From Undaria pinnatifida (taxonomy: Eukaryota; Sar; Phaeophyceae; Laminariales; Alariaceae): a DNA stretch of 64,000 nucleotides. Positions 13,001 to 25,000 of this stretch are shown here, one piece after another. The stretch spans positions 1,512,501-1,576,500 of the forward strand of contig JABAKD010000036.1 of assembly GCA_012845835.1 (NCBI GenBank), in the 5' to 3' direction. Numbering within the stretch: the first letter of the stretch is position 1; every line of letters starts with the position of its first letter. A program made the translations under genes and the position numbers. The notes below the pieces were generated by a model, which was given only the letters and a program-made list of their open reading frames with translations, ran no database searches and had not been told where the DNA came from.

Positions 13001-16000
13001 GTGGGTGTGTATTCATGTGTTTGTTTCTCCTGCGGTAGGTCTTGCCATCATGCACACGAACGTTCCGAAGAACCTTCCTGAGGACTTTGATCGTTTCATT
13101 CAATGCTCACCTTGTGTGCAAAGAAAAATACTCTAACCGCTAGCTGCGATATCGAGGATTTTGTCGAAGTTCATTTTTGCAAGCTGTGTGTGATACTCCG
13201 ATCGCGCGTGTTACGGGGAGTGTATGTCCTCATGAAGGGTATAGGTCGGTGACTCTTCTCTTAGTGGTAGCTAATAAGCGACCGGTGTATCATGCAATGA
13301 TGAGTATCGAACCTTAAATTATGGAACTCACAGCTGATGTACTTGAAAAAGTTTAGTAAAACACCAGGGCCAACAGGGTGATTTTTCCAAAGACGCTCAG
13401 CCTCTAGGAGTTCTGCCCACGGAAGCTATATAACCCGCTTTGAGAGGGGCAAGGGCTAACCGCTGTAGAACTCACAAGCTTTTTTGTGGTCTTGCATGGT
13501 TCCCCTATGCCGGGGGTGTCGCTAGCGACAAGTGAAGAGGGGAACGCACGCGTTCTGATGAGCGATACCAGGTTCGACAACATCGAAAAGCTCTTTAAAA
13601 CTAAAGAAAAAGTATTTTGGTTTATTAATACATGTTTTAAATACTTTAGCTGTGAATTCGATCAACTTAAGGGTCGACATTCATCTTTGCGAGCTGCGTG
13701 ATACTCCGGTCGCGCGCGTTTTTTCCCTTTGAAGATATGTGAATCCCCTGGATTCTGTCGAGGGCGATTTTGGTCCCTATTCGTTCTGCGCACTGATATT
13801 ATATACCAGGTAACTCGTATGGAGAGGTACAAATGCTGATCGAAACTATCGGACAAACATTTAGCCACCGGGCATGTAACCGAGCACGTAACACCGACGA
13901 TTCATAGCTAGAAACGAGTTTACAGCTTAATATATTAACGGTATTTTTCATGTTGCTTTCGTGTGCATACTTGTATTCCAGCAACCCGGACTGCTTATTT
14001 GTGGCTGTTGCTGTAATCGTCTTGTTGGCCAAATGTTCCACGCATCGCCAGGTCATACCTGTCGTTATGACCGGTCTTAATTGCGTGCGCCATGCGTGTT
14101 GCATACTTGTGCTCCAGCAACACGGACTGCTTCCTGTGGCCGATGCTGTGATGAGCTTGTTGGACCAATGTTGCACACATCGCGCCAGATCATGATCTGC
14201 TGTAGATGATGCATTAGTAAATCACATATCTATCGTTGTGACCGGTCTTTGGCGTGCTCCATGCGTGTTTCATACTTGTACTCCAGCAATCCGGACTGCT
14301 TCTTGTCCCCAATGCTGTAATCGGCTCTGTTGTTGGACAAAAAAAAAAACCGCACATGGTGCAGATCACGATCTAGATAATCTATTAATCGTATGTATGT
14401 CGTTGTGATATGTTTTGAAGGATCTGTGTGGTACAGATACAACCCAGGAAACACGTGCTAGATCGCTCAGATTATCCGGCTCTCACCCGGCAAGATGATC
14501 TATAGGTCATGCCGATCATATAAACCAATGATCTGCCTGCCCTAAAATACACAGATCATCTATAGATCATGGACATCTGATCTGCCCGATGCGTGAAATC
14601 TTCCTTCTTGAACCCTACAAGAAAAAAGAAGAAAAAGCAAGCTGTGAGTTTGACAAATTTTGTCAAGTTTGTTTCGATCATTCTTGCCTCTGCACTCGTA
14701 ACGGTAAAACAAAGGTGCACTGCTGTGCGTGTGGTTGTTTTGGTCGATGCCCATATTTGCAAGCTGCGAATGTGTGTTCATGTTGCCGAAAGTTGTGTGG
14801 TGTTTTTGTCGTGACCTGGACATGGTCATCACTGGACCTGGATACCTGTGCAAGGTGTAATCGTTTATTTCCAGGCTGCCACCGCGCACACGAATTTTGC
14901 CTCTGAAGTCCCAATGGGGGTCGTATTGCGATGTATGTCGCTGTTTCATAGGTTGTGTACACAGAGCTCGCCTCCCTATTAGCAGGATGAGGCATCGGCA
15001 CGGACACTAGGTGTGCCGGATGTCGATGGGTGGAAATAACAGTTTGATGTAAAGAACACACGCACGTAGCAGCTCGGGCTGCTATATATAGAGTCGGTCG
15101 CCCCGGTGGCGTATCAGGTTATGCTCGAGCCTGGTATAGGTCAGTTTCGTGAGTTCGAATCCCCCCGAGTGCATACTCGTATAAAGTCGTGGGGAAAGCG
15201 CGGGAGCGTGAGTTGGCAACATTCGATGAAAAATCGACGAGCAGTGGGATTGCTGAACCCAATGCGCGATAAAAATTGAAGGCAAGAACCGGGGGGTAAA
15301 AGGGACGACACCTGTGACCACGGCTTGTCCGGAAGCTGGAAAGTAGATGTGTGTGAAGGAAAAAAAATATATATACCAGGTATATAGAGTAGATGGTGTT
15401 TCCGAATTGCAGAAAACAAATAAAAGAAATAGTCAGCTGTGAGTTTGATTAGTTTGTATAATGCTCATGAATAATATTTGCAAGCTGCATGTGTATATTC
15501 TAACCCTTACGAACCCCTTGTGTTTCTTTCTGCATACATGGTAGGCTGCCATCGCGCACACGAACCTTCCGAAGAAGCTTTCCAAGGAGGACGTGGCGCG
15601 GCTGTCGGGCCTGACCACCCAGCTCGAGCGTCTCGACCCCTCGGCACCGGAGGAGGCGGACCTCAAGGCAAGACCCCCGCTACAGCCGTTTCATACCGCC
15701 GCGTTGGGCCTCGGAGGAGTAGGGCTTATCCTGCTGTTGATCCTATAAAATGTTCTTGAGCCTATTCTGACCCTGTTTTTTACACTGTATTTAAAGTACT
15801 GTAGTTATCTCACGAATTTGTTTATTTATCTGTTACTGAATGAGCTTGGTTTGCAACTTGTTGTTGAATCTGGGTTTTTTTTGCAGTGGGATGTTTGACG
15901 TGCGGTGCTTGAACCTTTAGCATGCCGGTGGTAAAAGCGTCAGCCCGCCGTAAGGGCGACGACCAGCCAACCGTTCCTAGGTTTTGGTGCTTGTTGTTTA

Positions 16001-19000
16001 ACCTGTTGAACTGTTTCCGAACCAACCTGTCTTTGTCTCTGAGTTAAAACTGTTGTTGAATGAGGATGTTTTTTATTTCCGCTGTTTTTGGATGCACCTG
16101 CGCAGGCGTTTCGATGGGACTGCTACCGCCTTTTGGGTGTTCTTAGCGACCCTGAAGCCCACTTGCTCAGCGACATGCAGGTAAGCCATGCATGGTTACG
16201 TGCTGGTGTTGGTGTTGTTGTTGGTGTTGTTGGTGCTGGTGTTGGTGCTGGTGTTGTCGGTGTTTGTGCTGGTGTTATTGGTGCTTGTGTTTTGTGGTGG
16301 TGTTGGTGTTGGTGTTGGTGTTGATGGTTTTGGCGTTGGTGTTGGTATTGGTGCTAAGTTTGATTTTGCTGAACACTGGTCTCCAAGCGTATTTTATTGG
16401 TCCGCGGCTGCAAAAGAAGAGAGCAGTTTTGTTTTTGAATAGAGAAAAGAACGAGAAAACCCGTTATGGGCAGAGCCACTTACAAATACAAATCGGTTTA
16501 TTGGTCAGCGAACTGGACTGCCAGTTGAGCTATGATAATATAACAGTGCGCGCCTAAGAATCCTCGCTGCATTAACTTCACGGTACAATACCGGTATAGA
16601 AACCTGATGGATACGTAAAAAACTGTACCAGGGTATGCGTCCGCGAACTTTCTGTGGGCCATCGTACACTTGAATGTTGGTTTTGATTGAGCATTCTGAT
16701 TGCTTTCAACGCACTACCGAACAGCCCGACACAGGTCGCCAGCTTTCAACAACAGCACCAGACATCTCGACACATGTCACCATGTTTCGACAACATCACC
16801 AAACAGCCCGGCACATGACAACAGCTGTCAACGTACGGAGTAGAACGTCACTCAGGACAGTTTTCAACATCGTAACATTGTATGCCATTGGCGGTGGGAT
16901 GTAAAGCCCTGTTCATAATAGTCTTTTCGGAAAGTGGAAAGTAGAATTTTTTAATTGGAACGTGGAATCGGTAATCTCGCCGCCCCTTTGGGGGCGGCGA
17001 GATTATAAAAAACGGAATTTGAAGTAGTCATGCATCTAGATTCCGTTTTTATAATCTCGCCGCCCCTTTGGGGGCGGCGAGATTACCGATTCCACGTTCC
17101 AATTAAAAAATTCTACTTTCCACTTTCCGAAAAGACTATTATGAACAGGGCTTAACGCACTAACAATGTACAAGACCCCACCTATTCACTGCTTGTTGCT
17201 GCAATTCTATCTTACTGCTGCTGTAGGCTACCACGCACTGCTGCTGCTGGTGCTTTACATGTTAAATTTCTTGCACTACTGCCTCAGCAAAGGATTGCGG
17301 TCATGGGGGCACGAGAAAATAGACCACACCAATCTCAAGGCAGGGCAGCAAGCAGCTATGAACGAGATAATCATCATCTACTGCGCCAAGAAGGCAGTGC
17401 TTCTGCTGTTTCTGCGCATCACCATCTCCCTATAATCTTCTTCCGTCCATCTGTGCCTATTTGGTTGGTCGTGGAGACGCGTCTCGCCTTGGCTCCTCCG
17501 GACGTTCGGGGTCGGTCTCATGTGCTTCGCTCAAAATATTCGATCCGAATGCCGCAGTTTGGACTGGAAGATTCTTGGGCACTTGGCAGGATGCAAGTGC
17601 TGATGTATGATATCGACCCTTCTACGAACCGTTCCCGAAATCTGCCCTCCACCTACTTTCCGAGTGTGCTTTCCTGCTATCTTCATCTTGCGTCACCCCC
17701 TTTCTTCGCTTCGACGTACGGGTATACCATAGAGCCACTCTGAAGGGATATCTTGTTGGTATATTTTTGCGTTATCTACGTATACTGTACCGGTACTATT
17801 CATTATTATCACTTGTTTTCTCGTTTTTGATGGCTCTGCTATTCCGCGTGTCTGCTTTTATTTTCTGTTTTTCTGTTTTTCCGTTATTGCTTTTCTATTT
17901 TCCTGTCTAATTGAGTTTCTGTTTACTTTTTTTTCTGTTACAAGTATGTGTATGGATTTTCTGTTTTTCTGTTTTTTTTTGTTTTCTTGTTTTCTGCTTT
18001 TCTATTTTTCTGTTTGTGTGCTCGTTGGTTTTGTTAGTTTGGGTTGGTTCACTCTTTTCTTTCTTCGATTTTTTTGTTTTGTATTGTGTTTGTTCGTTCT
18101 TTTGGTCGTTTAGTTTGCTTTTGGCACTTTTTCAGTTCGTTCATTTATTCGTCGTGTTTTTTCATGTTTGTTTTTCAGGTGTCGGAGACGATGAGAAGGA
18201 TGACACGAGCGCTGGAACACAGCGAGTTTGTCGATTGCCTGGAGAACGTCCTCAGGCAGAACGGCGACGTAAGTACTGTGCGCCATGTTGGTTTAATTTA
18301 CTGGGGTACGAAACCTGGTTGTGTTCGTCATACCCATGCAGATACCCCGATACGTCCAGCATACCGTCCCAGGTAGTAGACATACCCTTCAAGTATGTAC
18401 TGCCACGGGTGGTTTTTTTTTTTTCGACGCGTGCTAGAGTAGAGGCACACCACTTTTTTTCTAATACTATTCCTCAATTTGGGAGCTCAAGACCTCTCGT
18501 AGAAGCTGTCTTGGAGAAAAACAAAACTGCTATGATCCCGGATGAAAAATCCTACGGCCTAGGTACACGTCGAGAATCGTGCCAAAAAAAAAACGTATTT
18601 CCGACGATTTTGGGTTAAGCAGCATTAAGGAGCACCGTCATTTCATTCAGAAAATATTTCACACGAAAACTGCTACCGCTATCGTAGCATGCGTCTTTTC
18701 TACGCTGGTTGACCTGATAACCGGGGGCGCAGACAAATGTCGTCCCCTTTTATTGCTCTCTCAGGTTTCCAGAGGCGTTTGAGCGGCTGCCCCCCCCCCC
18801 CTTCCGCCGCCCCCCCCCCCGGTCTAGGTGCCCCTACGCTGTCCACTATTGTTTTTCCTTTTTCATGAAAGGAAAACGACAGCCGCCGACGTAAAGCCAC
18901 CTATCTGAGAGTTGTTCTGTACTCATCTGTGCTGTATGTATAGGTGGCGGAGGGTTGGTGGTTTTACGAAAGCGTCCTGAGCAACAACGCGGGTCGGTGC

Positions 19001-22000
19001 TTGCAGGCCCAAGATTCTTCATCTAAATTCGCGGCGTCCTTCATCAAGGTACGGCACGCAATGATTGGTTACCAGAGTAGTGCGTTCGTTGGTTGAACGC
19101 GCAGCAGGGTATGCTATCACTTCACCCACTCACTCCACCACCCGCCCACCCACTCACTCACCCAGCCTCTCACCCACCCCACCCACCCGCCCACCCACCC
19201 GCCCACCCACCTACCCACTCAGCCACTTACTCACCTTCGCACTCTATCGATTCATGGGGGAACCACCAAATCTCAATCAGTCACCCAATCAACCAATCAG
19301 CCAACCAACCAGGGAACCAATCAACCAATCAACCAATCAGTCGGTCGGCCAATCATCCAACACCCATCAATCAACCATCCAATCAATCAACCAATCTAAA
19401 AACCAACCAGTCAAACAATCCATCGATCAATCAAGCAATCAATCAATCAATCAACCAACCAATCGAATATCTAGCTAACTAACCAAACAAGATCGATATA
19501 AATAATAACCACTGAGCCACTCAGTCAGCGCTGACTGAGTGGCTCAGTGTAGTCTTTGTAACGAACAACATAAGTACCTTTGGGAAACCCTTAGCCATAG
19601 AGCACCCCTTGCACTCCAGCGGTTCCTGCCATCCAACGAACCAACTACGAAACTATCATTGTGACTAAACTACAGATTCTGGGAAGTGCTATCAACAACG
19701 TACACGAGGATTGCCCAGATGAGCAACTGATCATCGGAACGAGGAGCGCCGACCTTGCGGAAGAGTTCGCAGAAGCCTTGGCAGCCAGAGTGGAGCACTT
19801 TGTTCGAATGCTGTGCAACAAGGTTTGCTGCTGGCTGTTTTTTTCTCACTTTTTTCGATTTCTGTTTTCTGTTTTCCTTTAATTTTTTTTTTCAAGTTGC
19901 TTGCTATTATTTTGTTTTTGTTTTTTCGTGGTTTGTTGTTGTTGCCTTTAGGTTGTGTGTTGCTCCATTTTCGCTTTTGTTTCGGTTTGTTCTGTGTGAA
20001 AGCCTTGGCAGCAAGACTGGAGCACTTTCCGAAATGCTGTGCAAAAAGATGTGCCGCCGTGCTTTTTATTTTATTATTTTATTTTATTTTTCCGTTTGCC
20101 CGTTGCTTTTCTGTGTTGCCTCGTTGTTGTTGTGTTGATGCTATGATGTGTTATCTTGTGTTGATGTTGTGTCATTGCTTTTAATATGTTGGATTAAAGC
20201 TATGCTAGTTTGAGTTTTTATGTTGTGTGCATGTTGTACTATGTTGGACACCTGCTACCGTGAAGGTATAATGCCTCTTTTTTGCCGTCTGAGGGTGGTG
20301 GCTTGATAAAATACTCGATACTTCACCCAAAAACTGACATATTACTAGTACAGACTAAACCCAAAAGTGCTACCCGGTGACATTCCGACAACTTTGGGTC
20401 ATGAAGCGTCGTCCTTCAGATAGTGTTTTTTGCCTAAAAGTGGTATACCTTAACACCTCTATCGTTGGCGTTGATGTGCTGTGAATTATATGTTACGGTG
20501 TCGGTGTCAGGCGGAGAGCCTGGAGGTCGCGACCCTCCCGCACGAGGCAGCCAACAGGGCGCACCGACAACACGCGGCAGCCATACAGGTGACGGATGTT
20601 TCTTTTTTTTGCAAGGTCAACCTTGTCGTTATCGTGCCAAGTTGATCGAGTCGAGGTTATCACGCCAACGTTGTCATGTCGAGGGTATCATGTCAAGGAT
20701 ATAATGCCAAGTCAAGGTTGTAGTTGCGGCGTTTTATCCTCAAGGTTATATAATATAAACTTGGTGGTAGGGTTAGCACGTCGTGACTAACTTTATGGTT
20801 ATAATGCCAGTGTCATCATGTCAAGTAAAAGTTACCGTATCAGATTGTAACGTTTGTGTGATCTCGAGGTTATATGCTAAGGTTTTATGTAACGCTTTCG
20901 ATATGCGCCCACGTTTTGGGGACGAAACATACTTGGAATTAATGTGCGATATTTCGCAGTTGTTGAAGGGTTCAGGTCAATCTTAGGGTTACGTGTTACG
21001 TCAATGCTGCCATGCACATGTTTTCATTTAAGGTTATCATGGCAAGGTTATTTTGCCAAGGGTATTATGCCATGGTTATCATGGCAAGGTTATTTTGTCA
21101 CGGTGACAAACCTCGGGCAGGTCAGATGATCTATCTCCATTTGATGATCTAGATGTTTCGGGGAAGATCTGTGTGGTCCAGCTCTCTCTTACGGGGGAAG
21201 CTAGTAATCGGGACCACGTATGGGTAATAAAAACAGTGGAGTATATAGGTTTTTGCGTATATAATGGATCCTGATGACTATGATCCTCCTTTATAGCTCA
21301 TGTTACCGGGTGGGAGCCGTACGATCGGCATGATCTAACAAACGTTTCCAGGGGTGGATCTGTACTCCATAGATACAGATCGTGACCAGCATCTCACAAC
21401 GGCAGATACAGGATCTACTGTTGATGGTCGTGGTCGTCATCGGTCCGAGTTGTGGACGCTTATCATGTCAAAACTGCATTTTGACCGGGGCTTTTCACGG
21501 GTCAGGTGGAGTCAGGGTAACCCGTCCCGACCCGCAAGATTTGAAAACCACTTGACCCGACCCCACCCGACCCGGCCCGACCCGACCGGTCCCGTGATAT
21601 TTCAACACCTCCTGACCCGGCCCCAATCGAGACATGATCCGCGGGGCGGGTAATGACCCGTGAAAAGCCCTGATATGTATCCCCTGTGGGGCTTAAGGGG
21701 GAAATTGTCGAATGCAAGTGACGATCTAACGATTCCAAGCTCGGCCACGCCAAGCAGCCCGGCTGCTGGAGCCCGGCCGCTGGGTGAAGGGTGTCCGAAG
21801 GGCAATGTTAGGAGTTGCACGAGTTTTCTCGTCATGTATCATGTTGACGTTCACAACATTTTTGACATTGTTGTCTTTTTTTGGTCTTTTTTGTCATCTT
21901 GCCATTTTTTCATTCAACCGTTTTGTCTTCTTTGACATGGTTGTCTTTTTTTGTCGTTTTTGTCATATTGCCATTTTTTCATTCTGCCGTTATGTCTTCT

Positions 22001-25000
22001 TTTTTTCGTCATTTTTTTCTTCTTGACATTTTTGATATTTTCATATTTTTTTACATGTAGACGTTTCAACATTTTGTCCTCATGCAGGCTAAGAAATCAG
22101 GAGGAGCAGGAGCAACGGGGGTTGCGAACGAGGCGTTGCCTGGGACCGAGTCAGCAGGGTGGAACAATAGTACCATCAACAGGTGACCTTAAATATTCAT
22201 GTTATGGTTCCGTCTCCGGGTGGTGCACGTCATAATCACGCCTCTCCTCCCGTTTTCTCCCCGTGTACTATTTGTAAGTGTAATTATGCCAAAGCGTATT
22301 GATGCCAACGCGTTGCTTTTAGGGTGGAACAGTACAGTAGCACCATCAACAGGGCAACAGGTAGCTATAAAATTATAGCATTAGGGTGGTGCATAGCACC
22401 ACAAAGCTTGAGTTTTTGTGCAATAAAAATTACCTGCCGTACGAGTATATAGTGGACCGGAATATTTTCGGCCGTTTGACAAGTCATAGTTGACACCGGT
22501 AGTATTTTTGTGGTTCCTGAGTGGGTGCCAAGAGTTGTTGCTTTTCCTTTGGAGTTTCCTGATGTTTTGTTGCTTTTCCTTTGGAGTTACCTGATGTTTT
22601 GTCCACAATACGCTTGCCTCTTGTCACCTAACCACGTCGTGTGATGCTTTTGCCCTTTCCGGTGTGATGCTGACAAATATCCGGATGATGCTGGTGATGA
22701 CCGATTCGTTGTTCTGTCTTGAGTTTTTGTGCAATAAAAATTACCTGCCGTACGAGTATATAGTGGACCGGAATATTTTCGGCCGTTTGACAAGTCATAG
22801 TTGACACCGGTAGTATTTTTGTGGTTCCTGAGTGGGTGCCAAGAGTTGTTGCTTTTCCTTTGGAGTTTCCTGATGTTTTGTTGCTTTTCCTTTGGAGTTA
22901 CCTGATGTTTTGTCCACAATACGCTTGCCTCTTGTCACCTAACCACGTCGTGTGATGCTTTTGCCCTTTCCGGTGTGATGCTGACAAATATCCGGATGAT
23001 GCTGGTGATGACCGATTCGTTGTTCTGTCCGAACAACGATGTTCATGATGGTGCGGTGGTGATGGTGGTGGTGGTGGTGGTGGTGGTGGGCACAGCCTGA
23101 CGTCTGTGGAGCGCGTCCTGACGAACCTGCTGACGTCGCTCAACACGCACCCTTCTGGAGTCGTCGTGTTCGATCGTCTCATCGTACCGAAGGAGGTATG
23201 TACGCTTATTCCTTTTTCCGAGCGGAGCGAATTTCTAATTAACGACGGCGCTAAAACAGATCGGGGCTCCTCTCCAGCCTCGCGTCCCCGAATCTCTTGT
23301 GTCCCGTATCCCGTCTGACGTCCGGAATCTCTAAAATCCAATCGTTGTGTGACTAGCGCTTTGCGCATGCTGTCCGGCTCTGTCTGTTTCCACCAAGGCG
23401 GGGGATACCCTCATTTTACTACTGGGTTTGAGCCACTCGCACGACTGACGAGTCGCTCCCTACCTCACGGGAAATAAACGCTTTACGCGATTTATTTTGT
23501 TGCAACGTGGCTTACCATTCGGTTGCGGATTGATATGGCGTAGTTAAGAACACCACGACAGCCCAAGACAGCAAAATAAGCAAGGGGGTCTCTCGCGCGA
23601 GTGATCCATAGCCACTGCTGAAAAACGTCCCGAAAAGTGACCCCCCCAATAGAAGAAAGGGCAAGGCTAGCGCTAACAAATAAGGTGAAAGAGGACAAGC
23701 ACTTAGAGATATACGGGGGGTTGGGGGAGATATTGGAATGAAGACGTACCTGCACGGCCCAATGGACTACGCGGAAAAGCTGAAACTGCGATTTTGTGTC
23801 GGGAACCTGGACCTACCAGAAAAAAGAAAGAGATATTCCGGTTGTCGGGAGGAGGAGGTGGCTACAAATATGTGCCCGTGTGACACAACATTATAAAGAG
23901 TAGGACTCACGTAGTAGGAGGACGTAAAATATACAAGGAGAAACGGGATGCGTTAGAGGAGAAGAGGAAATTAGACGTATGTGACATGGAAGAGCTTGGT
24001 AGACTAGAGAATAGCGAGAAAACGATCGCTAGCCTAGGAGATAGATGGTGGCCGCAGACGGCGAAACAGGACGGGGATAGGATAAGCAAACCGTTTCTAT
24101 GTAGTATATGGGATAAGCGTAATGAGCGGTCAAATGTAGGAGGTGTCTCTATTAGGAGTAGGAACGGTGCTCCGTCTCGAAAGGGATGCTTGGTCAATGG
24201 TCAAATGACTAAGGTAAGCAACAAATGAGAACGCCCCCCCTTAACATGCCCCTCTTAACATGCCCCCCTGAACATGCCCCCTCCCCTAACGTACCCTTAA
24301 TCTTTCCCATCAACGCCCACGGTTGACGAAAGTTAAAATGCCCATCAGCGCGATTTGTTAGCGAGAGCTACAGTATGACCCGTGCTTGGAATGGAGCGTC
24401 AGCATACAAGTAGCGAGCTGTAGATTCGGTAAGATAGCCTGCGGTGATTTGGTCTCGTAACCTCTAGAATGTTCTATTTGTTAGGAATATTCTGAGTAGA
24501 GAAGGTAACACGTAGCACCAAGCTAACTTATAGAACAAGAACGTTCCCGGTGATGGAACGGTTGCCTGGGCAAGATAACCCTTAAATGTAAGCGTCTTTA
24601 GTACCAGTAGAATAGTAGGTTAGCTGTGAGAACGTTCGTTGAGCGTTCCGTAGAAAGGTCGCAAGCCCACACTGCTAGAGTGGCGGTGGGGATCTGGAGG
24701 TGCTTAAACTGAATGCTTAAGCGGGTCGAAACGGAGGTGGAGAGGGGGGCCGAACTTCCGATATGGGACCCAGGGAGGTGCGAACGGGGGGCGAGCGGCT
24801 GCGATTGGGCCGGAGTAGGAGTGGTAGCAGCTATAGCCGCATATGTGGGCGAAAATGGGTTCGTGGAGAGGGTGGGGGAGGGGGGTATCCCAAGTAAGAG
24901 CTCAGCGCTTTTCGTTAAACTCCCCCCGTTTAAAGAAAGCGCTGAGCTCTTACTTAAGCTACCTCCCGCCCCCCCCCACTCCACGACCAGTTTAATAATA

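Noticed and set aside
15095-15180. Possible tRNA gene
   Set aside because: The A/B boxes are present but a continuous cloverleaf is not. The sequence continues into a 190-bp body with an A-rich tail and target duplication, so it is a SINE head. The same applies at 50026, 52069 and 47700.
22381-22919. Two - strand ORFs beginning MWTKHQVTPKEKQQ
   Set aside because: The same ORF appears twice because of the identical 311-bp tandem units. No homology, and it lies in intron 16.
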